Shown: positions 1 to 8,899, numbered from the stretch's first letter. The stretch: DNA of 30,815 bases from JAJPJX01 sp964568355 (GCA_964568355.1 CAZMRK010000029.1:1-30815); one strand, 5' to 3'. Numbers and translations: made by a program. The notes: generated by a model not told the origin, from the sequence alone.

Positions 1-1
1 T

Positions 2-865
2 GAAGTGGTGGAGGACCGGGCTTCGCGCCCCTCGGCGGGCTTTCTCTGGACCCAGGCGCTACGGGCCGGCCTGACGTTTCGGAACTTCGGCTTCTTCGTT
101 TCCAACCGGCAAGGCGCGAAGCCCGGGGAAGATGTGGTGGCGGGAGTCACCGACCCGGCGCTGCTGCCCTACACCAACCGCAAGTATGCCGGCTTTGATC
201 CGGCCTTTCCCTACATCGAGACAATCAGGGCATTTCGCTAGTAATTGGCGGAATGGGAGGGCAAAGGCGAAATGCCACGACTGGTCACGATGGTGCTGCC
301 CAATGATCACACGTGGGGGACCGCGCCGGAGAAACCCACTCCCTTCGCATCAATGGCCGACAACGACCATGCGCTCGGGCTGTTGGTGGAAACAGTGAGC
401 CACAGCCGATTCTGGCCGCAGACCGCCATCCTGGTGGTGGAAGACGATGCTCAGAACGGGCCGGATCATGTGGACTCGCACCGCTCACTGGCGTATGTCA
501 TCAGCCCATACACGCGGAGGCACTATGTCGACAGCCATCTCTATACCACGACGTCTTTGCTTCGTACGCTGGAGATGATCCTGGAGCTGCCGGCGATGAC
601 ACATTACGATGCCCGGGCACTCCCCATGCTGTGGTGTTTTCAGGCCGAACCGGATCTGACGCCCTATCAGGCGGAGCCTCCGCGTGTGCCGCTCGACGAG
701 CGCAATCCACCATCTGCGCGGGACGCGGCTCGCAGCGCACGCATCGACTGGTCGCAGCCGGACCTTGCCGATGACGATGAGCTGAACGAGATCCTGTGGC
801 GTGCCGTCCGCGGCTCGGAGCTGCCTCCGACCGTGGTCTCCTATTTCGTGCAGTCGTCGTTCTGA
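2..865 (+). pseudogene. Phosphoesterase (alkaline-phosphatase-like), C-terminal part, interrupted by two in-frame stops
   Basis: The reading frame is open from the left edge to position 238, hits TAG TAA at 239-244, and continues in the same frame to the TGA at 863-865. Both halves read as one protein of the secreted phosphoesterase family that Acidobacteria often encode, sometimes fused to a YncE-like propeller. The first part has the 'AGLTFRNFGFF' type segment. The second part has LPNDHT, ADNDHALG, VVEDDAQNGPDHVDSHR and VISPYTRR, which carry the metal-binding Asp and His residues of the family. The join '...IRAFR / LAEWEGKGEMPRL' loses no homologous sequence, so only the stops break it. The gene may be decayed, read through, or miscalled; the second half could also start at the TTG at 245. 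The N-terminus lies outside the window. Substrate unknown. Confidence 0.75.
239..244 (+). other. Tandem in-frame stop codons TAG TAA inside the phosphoesterase gene
   Basis: The codons read CGC TAG TAA TTG GCG GAA TGG. The protein on both sides fits one uninterrupted family member. Two G-to-T changes from GAG GAA (Glu-Glu) would produce exactly this pair, but the ancestral codons are inferred. Confidence 0.8.
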
Positions 866-888
866 CCGGGCCGCTGAGGCGGCGGTCA
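863..888. terminator. Hairpin between convergent phosphoesterase and permease genes
   Basis: TGACCG (863-868) pairs with CGGTCA (883-888), and CCGC (871-874) pairs with GCGG (879-882) around a TGAG loop, leaving only a GG bulge at 869-870. The hairpin begins on the stop codon of the phosphoesterase and lies 11 bp past the permease stop on the other strand. There is no T-run, so it would be a weak intrinsic or bidirectional stop at best. The call rests on structure and position only. Confidence 0.4.
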
Positions 889-899
889 GCTTCGGCAGA

Positions 900-3362
900 T
901 CATTCGTACCGCAGCGCGACGACAGGGTCGATGCGCGTGGCGCGGCGAGCGGGGATCCAGACCGCCAGGAAAGAGACCATGGTGAGCAGGGCGGCGACAC
1001 TGGTGAAGACTGCGGGATCGTTGGCTTTGACGCCGAACAGGAAGGCGGCAATCAGGCGGGTCAGCCCCAGCGCTGCCCCCAGGCCCAGTACTACTCCTGC
1101 CAGGGCGAGCCGCATGCCCTGAAACACTACCATCTTCTGTACGCTTCCGCTTCCCGCGCCCAGTGCCAGGCGGATGCCGATCTCCTGGGTCCGCTGCTGC
1201 ACCGAATAGGCCATCAAGCCATAGATGCCGATGGCGGCCAGGAAGAGCGCCACGGCTCCGAAGACGGTCATCAGCAGCATGTTAAAGCGCTGGCGCGAGG
1301 TCGACCGTGAAATCACTTCATCCATGGTACGAACATCGGAGACGGGTAAGCCGGTCGACTGGCGAAGCTGCTCCTGGATGGGGGCGCTGAGCGCCATCGG
1401 ATCCCGCTGTGTGCGCACAATCCACTTCATCGGAGTGAGCCCGGTATTGAGCGCATTGATGGCGTCGGGGACCTGGGCCTGGGGGATGTACATGGCGGGC
1501 CCGGGATCGTTATTGAGTCCGTTTCCCCGGATGTCTCCTACGATGGCGATCACTTGCCGCGGGAGTTCGCTGGCGAGCTGGGGCATCAGCCCTTTCCCGA
1601 TCAGAATCTTGTCGCTCATAGGGTCCGATTTCGGCCAAAAACGACGCGCCATGGCCTGGTTGATGATGACGACCGGAGGCGAGGCGCCGTTGTCGCGATC
1701 GGTGAAGGTACGTCCGCGCAACACAGGAATTTTGAACACCTCAAAATAGCCTGGGGAAACCGTCAGCCAATTGCCGCCCCCATGAAACGGCCCTTCGGTG
1801 AGGGGGCGCCCCATTATCCGGAAGGGAAGTCCGTAACCTCCTTCGAGCGGCACGCAACAGGAGGCCGTCGCCATCACTACGCCAGGAATGGCGTTGATCC
1901 GCTCGATGCCATCGTGCAGCATCTGGTCCACGGCGGCGGATTTGGCATACTGCGGACCGTTGATCGACATACGCATAGTGAGCACATTTTTGGAATCAAA
2001 TCCAGGCTTCACGCCCGCCAGCGCCATGGAAGTGCGGATTAACAGGATAGAGCCAACGAGCAGCACCACTGACAGAGCGACCTCCGTGACAACCAGCAGG
2101 GTGCGCGCCTTATTGTGTTTGAGACCGGTTCCAGCGCGACCGCCGCTCTCTTTGAGTGTTGCGCTCAAATCCGGGCGAGAGCTTTGCAGTGCCGGGATCA
2201 GCCCGAAGAGAATGCCGGTTACCAGGCCGGCCAGGATTGTAAACGTCAAGACCCGCCAATCGAGCCCGACCAGTGAGCCATCCATCCCCACGCGAGGGAG
2301 TCCGGCGGTGTTGACACTCAGCAGCGCACGCATCCCCAGAATGCCGAGGACCATCCCGGCCAGGGAGCCGGCCGAGGCGAGCAGGACGCTTTCAGTGAGC
2401 AGTTGCCGGATAATTCGGCCGCGCCCGGCGCCGATGGCCGCTCGAATGGCGATCTCGCGGCGGCGGCCCACCGCGCGCGCCAAAAGCAGATTCGCCACAT
2501 TGGCACACGCAATCAGCAAAACGAAGCTCACCGCGCCCAGTAGCACCAGCAGCGAGGAGCGCGCCCCGCTCACCATGGCTTCGCGAATCGGTTGGACGCC
2601 GAAGCTGTCCTGGGGCCGCAACGCGCTGGGATACTTCCTGCGGAAATCCGAGCCGGAAACATGCAACCGTGCGTCGGCCTGTTTCAAAGTGACTCCGGGC
2701 TTCAGGCGGCCGGCCGCCAGGAAGTAATGCCCCTGGTCGGTGGGATTGGGATCCAATTGAAACGGCACCCAAACGTCCGGAGGGCTGCCGAAATCGCGAA
2801 AGTCGAAGTTTTCGGCGAGCACGCCGATCACCGTATAGGGATCGCCACCGAGCGAGATGGTCTTGCCGATCAGGAGGGGATCGCCTGCAAACCGTCGTTT
2901 CCAGAAACCGTAACTAAGCACCGCCACCTTGTTGCTATGCGGCAGATCCTCCTGTGGCGTGAAGGTCCGGCCGATGAAAGGCGTAGCTCCAAACAGGCGG
3001 AAATAATCGGCGCTGACCTGTGCAGACTGGAGTTGCTCCGGGAAACCGGCGCCCGTGAGGTTGGCCACCCCAATGCGAAAGGCGGAAACGTCCTGCACGA
3101 CGCTGGTCTGTTCCCGCCAATGCTGGAATTTAACCGGTGATGCTCCGGGTCCCGAACCCTGGGGGGATGTATTGAGGAACATCACAATCCGCTCGGGTTC
3201 CGGGAACGGGGCCGGCTTCAGGAGCACGGAGTTCACGATGGAGAAGATCGCCGTGTTGGCGCCGATTCCCAGGGTCAAGGCAGCCACGGCGGTGGCCGTG
3301 AAGCCCGGGCTCTGGCGGAACAGCCGCAACGAGTGCCGGATGTCCTGCAGGAATGTTTCCAT
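900..3362 (-). CDS. ADOP-type MacB/FtsX-like ABC permease
   Basis: This 820-residue inner-membrane protein has two permease halves and no ATPase domain. It begins with the hallmark TLGIGANTAIFSIVNSVLL (about residues 30-48), a first transmembrane helix. Next come a large periplasmic MacB-type core domain (about 60-250), three helices of an FtsX domain (about 265-400), a second core-domain region (about 430-680) and a final FtsX domain (about 690-815) ending in the typical DPVVALRYE. This matches the acidobacterial duplicated orphan permease family, which is usually found without its own ATPase, and none is nearby. The substrate is unknown; MacB-like proteins act as mechanotransmitters for lipids, peptides or drugs. 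It lies 64 bp downstream of the NTF2-like gene on the same strand, so it is probably cotranscribed from the promoter in the operator array at 3951-3999. Confidence 0.9.
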   Translation of the reverse strand: METFLQDIRHSLRLFRQSPGFTATAVAALTLGIGANTAIFSIVNSVLLKPAPFPEPERIVMFLNTSPQGSGPGASPVKFQHWREQTSVVQDVSAFRIGVANLTGAGFPEQLQSAQVSADYFRLFGATPFIGRTFTPQEDLPHSNKVAVLSYGFWKRRFAGDPLLIGKTISLGGDPYTVIGVLAENFDFRDFGSPPDVWVPFQLDPNPTDQGHYFLAAGRLKPGVTLKQADARLHVSGSDFRRKYPSALRPQDSFGVQPIREAMVSGARSSLLVLLGAVSFVLLIACANVANLLLARAVGRRREIAIRAAIGAGRGRIIRQLLTESVLLASAGSLAGMVLGILGMRALLSVNTAGLPRVGMDGSLVGLDWRVLTFTILAGLVTGILFGLIPALQSSRPDLSATLKESGGRAGTGLKHNKARTLLVVTEVALSVVLLVGSILLIRTSMALAGVKPGFDSKNVLTMRMSINGPQYAKSAAVDQMLHDGIERINAIPGVVMATASCCVPLEGGYGLPFRIMGRPLTEGPFHGGGNWLTVSPGYFEVFKIPVLRGRTFTDRDNGASPPVVIINQAMARRFWPKSDPMSDKILIGKGLMPQLASELPRQVIAIVGDIRGNGLNNDPGPAMYIPQAQVPDAINALNTGLTPMKWIVRTQRDPMALSAPIQEQLRQSTGLPVSDVRTMDEVISRSTSRQRFNMLLMTVFGAVALFLAAIGIYGLMAYSVQQRTQEIGIRLALGAGSGSVQKMVVFQGMRLALAGVVLGLGAALGLTRLIAAFLFGVKANDPAVFTSVAALLTMVSFLAVWIPARRATRIDPVVALRYE

Positions 3363-3426
3363 GCCGGTTAGACGAAAATCCTGGGAAGATGTTCCGGCTT
3401 TCGCGAAGATTTTCTCCGGCCGGATT

Positions 3427-3906
3427 TCACATACCGGCGGCCGGGAAGTTCTTCAGTTCCGGCTTCGTGAGGGACCAGTGCGTATGAATGATCTTCCACC
3501 GGCCGTTTTTGCGGCGGTAGACTTCCGTAGTGTTCCATTTTTCGGTGTGGCCCTTGCTGTGACTCACAAACTGGAAGGTCAGCACGCCCATATTGCCTTC
3601 GACCAGCACTCTGGGACGGACCATCTCCCAGCGGTCGATCTGAACTTGACCTCGCAACGGATTGTAAAGCGCACGGAGCGCATCCAGACCCTCCAGTTTG
3701 TTTTCCAGAAACGGGTCGAAGTAATCCACGGCGGGATCGGAGGCTTCCAAGAAACCGCTTGGATCGCCCTTGGCCCAGCGCTCGAAGGCGCCGCGCTCAA
3801 TCGCCAGAATGGCCTGTGCATCCTTGCCGGACGGGGCTCCCGCGGTATCCGAGTCGCCGCTCAGGACCGCACTGCACAGGAGAGGCAGAACCAGGAGTTT
3901 AATCAT
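3427..3906 (-). CDS. Exported SnoaL/DUF4440-like NTF2-fold protein
   Basis: This 159-residue protein has an N-terminal signal peptide (MIKLLVLPLLCSAVLSG). Its single domain follows the NTF2/SnoaL pattern: an early helix with AILAIERGAFERWAKGD, then 'VDYFDPF', 'LDALRALYNPL', a strand series around VLTFQFVSHS, and the closing strand pair TTEVYRRKNGRWKIIHTHWS. That closing 'W.I.H.H.S' segment is typical of DUF4440 proteins. Members of the fold may be small enzymes, ligand binders or accessory proteins, so no activity can be assigned. It is the first gene of the leftward pair with the ADOP permease. The ATG at 3906 follows a purine-rich GAGAGA stretch and lies close to a box array that also governs the divergent regulator. 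Confidence 0.75.
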   Translation of the reverse strand: MIKLLVLPLLCSAVLSGDSDTAGAPSGKDAQAILAIERGAFERWAKGDPSGFLEASDPAVDYFDPFLENKLEGLDALRALYNPLRGQVQIDRWEMVRPRVLVEGNMGVLTFQFVSHSKGHTEKWNTTEVYRRKNGRWKIIHTHWSLTKPELKNFPAAGM

Positions 3907-3950
3907 GGATTCTCTCTCTACAATGGCATGTTTCGAGCTCCAGCCGCTTT

Positions 3951-3999
3951 CTGAAGAGTCGCTGAAGCAACCTTCAGGAAGTCTTCAGGAACTCTTCAG
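3951..3999. promoter_or_regulatory. Operator array A: five phased CTGAAG/CTTCAG boxes
   Basis: CTGAAG occurs at 3951 and 3962 and its inverse CTTCAG at 3972, 3983 and 3994, giving start-to-start distances of 11, 10, 11 and 11 bp. Direct repeats at 11 bp are typical of OmpR/PhoB-type response-regulator binding. The minus strand of 3974-4000 is identical over 27 bases to the plus strand of 10688-10714 in array B. The array sits between the leftward NTF2-like/ADOP genes and the rightward receiver-less regulator. Binding by the response regulator at 10793 is inference. Confidence 0.75.
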
Positions 4000-4023
4000 T
4001 AGGTTCCCACATCGATTTGCCCC

Positions 4024-4029
4024 TATATA
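4024..4029 (+). promoter_or_regulatory. Candidate -10 of the receiver-less regulator
   Basis: TATATA lies 24 bp after the outermost CTTCAG box of array A, so that box would abut the -35 position, as in class II activation by OmpR-family proteins. No good -35 hexamer is visible, which fits an activator-dependent promoter. The expected start site near 4036 argues for translation from the ATG at 4074 rather than the TTG at 4017. Confidence 0.45.
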
Positions 4030-4073
4030 GGAAGTGTGACAGCGCCCCTCGTTGGGATCCTGCGGTATCTGCG

Positions 4074-4520
4074 ATGAGATACAGGGACATTTTGGCTTTA
4101 GGCGATTTGGAACTCAACCTCGGTTCCCGCCGTTTCCGCGTGGCGGGCCGGGAGGTGTTCCTGACCCGCACGGAGTTTCTTCTGCTGGAATGCCTGATGC
4201 GGAACGTCGGTACGGTGGTGACCCGGGAAGCATTGCAAAAGATCGCACGTGACGGCGAAGCGCGAACCGCGTGCAGAGCGATCGATGTCCATATAGTGCG
4301 CCTGCGCCGAAAGGCACAATTGAACGGCCCTGGTTCTCTGCTGCTTCGCTCCGTACGGGGCATCGGCTATGCCCTCGATTGGTGTTCAGTCCCCGACCCG
4401 GCCACCATCAAGAAGATCGAGCTACACCGGTTGATCGATGCCCTGCCGGAGCCCGAAATAGGACGTGTGCGGCGCTTGCTCGAGAGCCTCAGTATGAAGA
4501 CCGCACACCGAGCCGGTTAA
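4074..4520 (+). CDS. Receiver-less OmpR-type winged-helix regulator
   Basis: From the ATG at 4074 the protein has 148 residues; an upstream TTG at 4017 would add 19 but lies before the predicted transcription start. It is almost entirely a Trans_reg_C winged helix. It has an N-terminal beta platform (LALGDLELNLGSRRFRVAGR), a LTRTEFLLLECL helix, the recognition helix region AIDVHIVRLRRK and the wing hairpin SVRGIGYALDW. A helical tail of about 35 residues follows. There is no receiver domain, phosphorylatable Asp or membrane segment. The recognition region is close to that of the response regulator at 10793 (VIDVHMARLRRK), and both genes sit next to the same type of box array, so shared or competing binding is likely. 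Its stop codon overlaps the RND pump stop on the other strand. Confidence 0.8.
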   Translation: MRYRDILALGDLELNLGSRRFRVAGREVFLTRTEFLLLECLMRNVGTVVTREALQKIARDGEARTACRAIDVHIVRLRRKAQLNGPGSLLLRSVRGIGYALDWCSVPDPATIKKIELHRLIDALPEPEIGRVRRLLESLSMKTAHRAG

Positions 4521-7500
4521 TTGACCGCACGGTTGCGATAGGCCAGCAGGAATCCGGCGGGAACCAGAAATACCGTAAGCACCACCGATACGAGGAGACC
4601 GCCGACCAGGGCCCGGGCTAAAGGCGCATAGGACTCGCTCCCCTCGCCCAATTTCATGGCCATGGGCAGCAAGCCGATGATCGTGGCAAGAGAAGTCATG
4701 AGAATGGGGCGCAAGCGCACCCGGCACGATTCCACGATGGCCTCCCCGACTTCGCGCCCCTCAACTCTCAGGTGGTGCGCAAATTCCACAATCAGGATGC
4801 TGTTGGACATGGCTACTCCGGCCAGCATCACCACCCCCATCAGGGACATGACGTTGAGCGTGGTGCCGGTCGCCACCAGGACGATGAGCACGCCGCTGAT
4901 CCCCGGCGGAAGCGCCAGCAGGATGATGAACGGGTCCACAAATGAGCGGAACTGAGCGACCAGAATCAGATAAAGGAGCACCACCGAGAGAGTAAGGCCA
5001 ATAGCGAAGCTTTTAAAGGAATCGCTCATCGCTTCGGCGCTACCGCGGACCGCCACGTTCACATTGGCAGGTACGGTTTCGTGCTCGACGATATTGCGCA
5101 CATGGTCGGCTGCTGCTCCCAGGTCTTCGCTAGCCGGCCGGGCGTAGATATCGATCTTCCGGCGAATCTGATAGTGGTCCACTTCGGTCGGTGCCTTGAT
5201 GCGCTCGATATTGGCGATCATGTCGAGGCGCGTAGGCTGTTTGAAGCCATCGGCGTGCAAGGGAATGGACTTCAGATCCTGGACCGATTGTATTTGTGTC
5301 TCCGGGTATTGCACGGTCAGGAAGTAATTATTGCCGTTCTTGGGATCGATCCAGAGATTCGGCGCGATCATCTGATTCGAGGTGAGCGAGGTAATGACGT
5401 TCGTCAATACTTCCCTTTCGGTCAAGCCCAGCTTCGCTGCGTGCAGCCGGTCCACATCGACTCGCAGCGACGGATAGTCCAGATCCTGGGGGATGAAGAC
5501 ATCCGCGATCTCCGGCGAGCGGCGAAGTTTGGCCGCGATGCGCTGAGCCACCTCGTTGTCCGCGTCCAGATTTGCTCCCACCACCTGGATGTCGATCGGC
5601 GCGGGCGCCCCCATGCTGACCACGGCATCTACGAGACTTCCGGTGGAGAAGAACGCTGTCAGTTCCGGCATGTCCTGAGCCATGCGCTTCTTGATTCGAT
5701 CGATGTACTCGTAGCTGCCGACTCGGTGGTCCGGCTGTAAGCCCACCTGGACGAAACCGGTATGCATGGCCGCGTTGGTGGTGTAAACGGCGGAGAAGCC
5801 ATTATCCACGCCGATATTGTCTACGATGGTTCCGAGATCCTCCGGGGCGACGGTGTCCTTGATGAGGCGCTCCAGACGCGCAACTTCGCTCTCGGTGACG
5901 CTGAGCTTGGTTCCGGACGGCGCTTTGAAGGTGATGACGAACTGGCCGGCGTCTGTTTGGGGGAAATACGCAAACCCGAGCCTGGTATAGAGCAACAGGC
6001 TCGCGGCGAAGGCCAGAAAGAACAGCAGAAGCACGGTCACCGGCGCGCGAAGGGCGCGGTGTACGAGCACTTCGTACGCCGCCAGCAGCCGGGTGAATCC
6101 CGCATTAAACGTGGAGTTGAAGCGCGTTCCCCAACTGAGGCTGGATTTCCGTTCGTGTCCGTGCTCTTCATGCCCGTGGCTTGGGCGGCTGACATAACGG
6201 GCGCAAAACAGCGGAACCACGGTCAGCGCGACTACGTAGGACGCTCCCAGAGAGACGACCACTGCCAACGCCATCGCCGAGAAGAGAAATTTGCTGACGC
6301 CGGCCAGCAGGGTGACCGGGAAAAAGACAACCGCGGTCGTGAGGGTAGACGCCAGTACAGGGAGGGCAACTTCCCTGCCACCGCTTTCCGCGGCGACGCG
6401 GGGCGGTTCTCCCAATTCGAGATGACGATAAATATTCTCCAGCACGACGACTGAATTATCGATGAGGCGGGAGAGCGCCAGCGCCAAGCCTCCCAGCACC
6501 ATGCTGTTTACCGACGAGCCGCCCAGCCGCAGGATAAAGAATGTTGCGCAGATGGACAAAGGAATGGAGAAGAACACCGCAACCGTGGCTCTCATGCTAC
6601 CCAGGAAGATGAGAATCATCACGCAGGTAAGGAACAGTCCGATGCCGCCTTCGTGCAGTAGGGTCTCGATGGCGGTCCGCACGAAGCGGGACTGATCGAA
6701 AACGACGTCAGTCTTCATTGCGGCAGGGACGTCGACCAGTTTGGTCACCGTATTGCGAATTCCGTCAACCACGGCGATGGTATTCGAATCGCCGCCCTGT
6801 TTCATAACCGGGAGGTAGACGGAGCGCTGCCCGTTTACGTGGACCACGTTGTATTGCAGCGCGTGGGCGTCTTTCAGTTCCCCGATATCCGACATCAGTA
6901 CCGGGTTTTCGCCGTGCATCTTCACGGGATACTGGCCGGCATCCTTCAGGTTGAATTGCGCGTTGGAGTAGATGTTGTAGTCGAGATTGCCAATCTGCAC
7001 GTCGCCGGCGGGCAGAATCACGTTCGCCTGATTGAGCGAACGCACCACGTCCATGGGGCTGATCTGCCGGGCTTCCAATTTGTACGGATCGACATAGAAC
7101 TGGATCTGCCTCCAGGGCCCCCCGAACGGCTGCGGGATGGATGCGCCACGGACGCCGGCCAACTGATTGCGAACAAAGTTCTGCGCGATGTCCTTCAGAT
7201 TGCCGTCGGTCATTCCCTCGCCATTCATGGTGACCAGGCACACAGGAAGGCTGGAAGCGTCTGACTTGAGTACAACCGGAGGGAGTGTCCCTGGCGGCAG
7301 GTCTTTCATATCCGAGACGGCCAGATTGGCGATGGTGGCGGCGTCGATATCGGCATTGGTGCCGGGCTGGAAATAGACGCGGATGATGCTAACTCCATTG
7401 AGGGAGCGCGACTCAATGTGATCGATCCCACTGGCCAGAGTGAAAAAGCGCTCGAGGTGGTAGGTGATGTCGCCTTCGATTTGCTCCGGCGGCATGCCCG

Positions 7501-7648
7501 AGTAGAACGTGGCGACGACGACGACCGGAATATTCATCGCCGGAAACATGTCCACGGGCATCTGGGAGACGCCTACAACTCCCAATATGGCGATGATCAG
7601 GCAGGCGACGATGATCAGATAGGGTGTATTGATAGCAAATCGCGACAT
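4517..7648 (-). CDS. RND efflux pump inner-membrane subunit
   Basis: This 1043-residue protein is the expected length for a hydrophobe/amphiphile RND (AcrB-like) permease. It has one N-terminal helix (about 10-28), a large periplasmic loop (about 30-330), helices 2-6 (about 335-485), a second single helix after a cytosolic linker (about 540), a second periplasmic loop and five final helices (about 870-1035). The helix-4 motif is LIDNSVVVLENIYRH: Asp397 matches AcrB Asp407, but Asn398 replaces Asp408. In helix 10, MSNSILIVEF places Ser948 where AcrB has Lys940, so the standard Asp-Asp-Lys proton relay is altered. The linker contains a His-rich run (His491, 493, 496, 498). It is the last gene of the DUF190-TolC-adaptor-pump operon. 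The exported substrate is not identifiable. Confidence 0.92.
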   Translation of the reverse strand: MSRFAINTPYLIIVACLIIAILGVVGVSQMPVDMFPAMNIPVVVVATFYSGMPPEQIEGDITYHLERFFTLASGIDHIESRSLNGVSIIRVYFQPGTNADIDAATIANLAVSDMKDLPPGTLPPVVLKSDASSLPVCLVTMNGEGMTDGNLKDIAQNFVRNQLAGVRGASIPQPFGGPWRQIQFYVDPYKLEARQISPMDVVRSLNQANVILPAGDVQIGNLDYNIYSNAQFNLKDAGQYPVKMHGENPVLMSDIGELKDAHALQYNVVHVNGQRSVYLPVMKQGGDSNTIAVVDGIRNTVTKLVDVPAAMKTDVVFDQSRFVRTAIETLLHEGGIGLFLTCVMILIFLGSMRATVAVFFSIPLSICATFFILRLGGSSVNSMVLGGLALALSRLIDNSVVVLENIYRHLELGEPPRVAAESGGREVALPVLASTLTTAVVFFPVTLLAGVSKFLFSAMALAVVVSLGASYVVALTVVPLFCARYVSRPSHGHEEHGHERKSSLSWGTRFNSTFNAGFTRLLAAYEVLVHRALRAPVTVLLLFFLAFAASLLLYTRLGFAYFPQTDAGQFVITFKAPSGTKLSVTESEVARLERLIKDTVAPEDLGTIVDNIGVDNGFSAVYTTNAAMHTGFVQVGLQPDHRVGSYEYIDRIKKRMAQDMPELTAFFSTGSLVDAVVSMGAPAPIDIQVVGANLDADNEVAQRIAAKLRRSPEIADVFIPQDLDYPSLRVDVDRLHAAKLGLTEREVLTNVITSLTSNQMIAPNLWIDPKNGNNYFLTVQYPETQIQSVQDLKSIPLHADGFKQPTRLDMIANIERIKAPTEVDHYQIRRKIDIYARPASEDLGAAADHVRNIVEHETVPANVNVAVRGSAEAMSDSFKSFAIGLTLSVVLLYLILVAQFRSFVDPFIILLALPPGISGVLIVLVATGTTLNVMSLMGVVMLAGVAMSNSILIVEFAHHLRVEGREVGEAIVESCRVRLRPILMTSLATIIGLLPMAMKLGEGSESYAPLARALVGGLLVSVVLTVFLVPAGFLLAYRNRAVN

Positions 7649-7660
7649 CGGGAGTTCTCG

Positions 7661-8899
7661 CTAGGAACGAGGCGTGGAATCGCCTGCTAACGTGATTTCT
7701 TTGGGTTTCACGCGATCGCCATTCTTCAGGCCGGATCGCGGTCCGACGATCACGCTATCGCCTTCCTTGAGGCTGCCCGAGCGGATTTCGGCCAGGCGCG
7801 CTGTTTCGATGCCAATCTGCACCGGAACAATCTGAACGGATCCTGAAGGATGAACTGTGAAAACGCGGCTGGAAGTCCCGCTACCATCGATAGCCTCTAC
7901 CGGCACGGACAAAACCTTCTTTCGCTGTGCGGTAGTCAGGTTGACTCTGGCATACATGCCGGGGACCAGGACAAGGGAGGGATTAGGAACGTCGACCTCG
8001 GTCTTCATGGTGCGCGTGGCTTGGTCCACTTTATCGGCGAAGCGTGCCACACGGCCAGGGAAAGTGCGATTCAAGGCGAAAACACGGACATCGACCTGCT
8101 CTCCGAGGTGGACCATCGGCACGATGGACTCGGGAACCGGCAGCGCCAGGCGCAGCAAGCCATTCTCGGACAGGCGAACTACCGGCATGGCTTGGGTTTG
8201 AGATGCGGTTCCCGCTTGGATCAGCGAGCCTGTATTGGCATAACGCTTGGTGACGACGCCGGCGAAGGGTGCGGTAATTACCGCGTATTGATAGAGGGTC
8301 TTGAACCGGGCCTCCGCGGCCCGGGCGACATGAATGCGCTGCTCGCATGCGATCACGTGGGACTTGGCAGCGGAAACCTGCGCTTCCGCCACCATGTCAC
8401 GAGAGTGAACCTCATCGACCTCCTGCTGAGGAACGAGGCCGACTTCGCGCTTCGACACATCCTGAATGCGGGTGTACGACAAGTGCGCGATGGCGTGAGA
8501 GGACTCCGCCCGGCGCAACTCTTCCCGCGCCGTATCCAACTCGGCGACGGCCTCCTCGACGGCGGCCTTCGCCCGCGTGAGATCGTCCTGCATCTCGGGG
8601 ACTTCAAGGCTGGCCAGTATCTGTCCTTCGCGGACACGATCGCCGATGTCTACCCGGATCTGACGTATGTACCCAGATACCTTGGACATGACGTCAACCT
8701 CCTGGAACGGCTCAAATTCAGCGGTCAGGACACAATCGCTCGAAAGATCGTTTCGCACCGCCTTTACGACTGCGACGGTAGGAGTGTCCACGAGGGGACG
8801 GGGGATCTCTGCGCTGCCCTTGCGGGCGCAAGAGGTCACCTCGACCGTCAAAAAGAGGAGCCCTGTGATCGTCCAAAGCTGTACACGGGTTGGTGTCAT
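7661..8899 (-). CDS. RND periplasmic adaptor (membrane fusion) lipoprotein
   Basis: The frame can be extended to 8941, but the ATG at 8899 is preferred. It has an AGGA five bases upstream and places a lipoprotein signal at the very N-terminus (MTPTRVQLW..., lipobox VTSC). The mature protein shows the HlyD-type order: a lipoyl half (EVDVMSKVSGYIRQIRVDIG), an alpha-helical hairpin (about residues 90-180), the second lipoyl half (VITAPFAGVVTKRYANTGS), a beta-barrel region and a C-terminal membrane-proximal domain ending SGLKNGDRVKP. It bridges the RND pump and the TolC-type channel in the periplasm. The pump gene starts 12 bp downstream. Length is normal at about 412 residues. Confidence 0.9.
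   Translation of the reverse strand: MTPTRVQLWTITGLLFLTVEVTSCARKGSAEIPRPLVDTPTVAVVKAVRNDLSSDCVLTAEFEPFQEVDVMSKVSGYIRQIRVDIGDRVREGQILASLEVPEMQDDLTRAKAAVEEAVAELDTAREELRRAESSHAIAHLSYTRIQDVSKREVGLVPQQEVDEVHSRDMVAEAQVSAAKSHVIACEQRIHVARAAEARFKTLYQYAVITAPFAGVVTKRYANTGSLIQAGTASQTQAMPVVRLSENGLLRLALPVPESIVPMVHLGEQVDVRVFALNRTFPGRVARFADKVDQATRTMKTEVDVPNPSLVLVPGMYARVNLTTAQRKKVLSVPVEAIDGSGTSSRVFTVHPSGSVQIVPVQIGIETARLAEIRSGSLKEGDSVIVGPRSGLKNGDRVKPKEITLAGDSTPRS

Noticed and set aside
4017..4073. TTG start at 4017 for the winged-helix regulator
   Set aside because: It lies before the predicted transcription start and its 19 residues do not belong to the winged-helix fold; the ATG at 4074 begins just before it.
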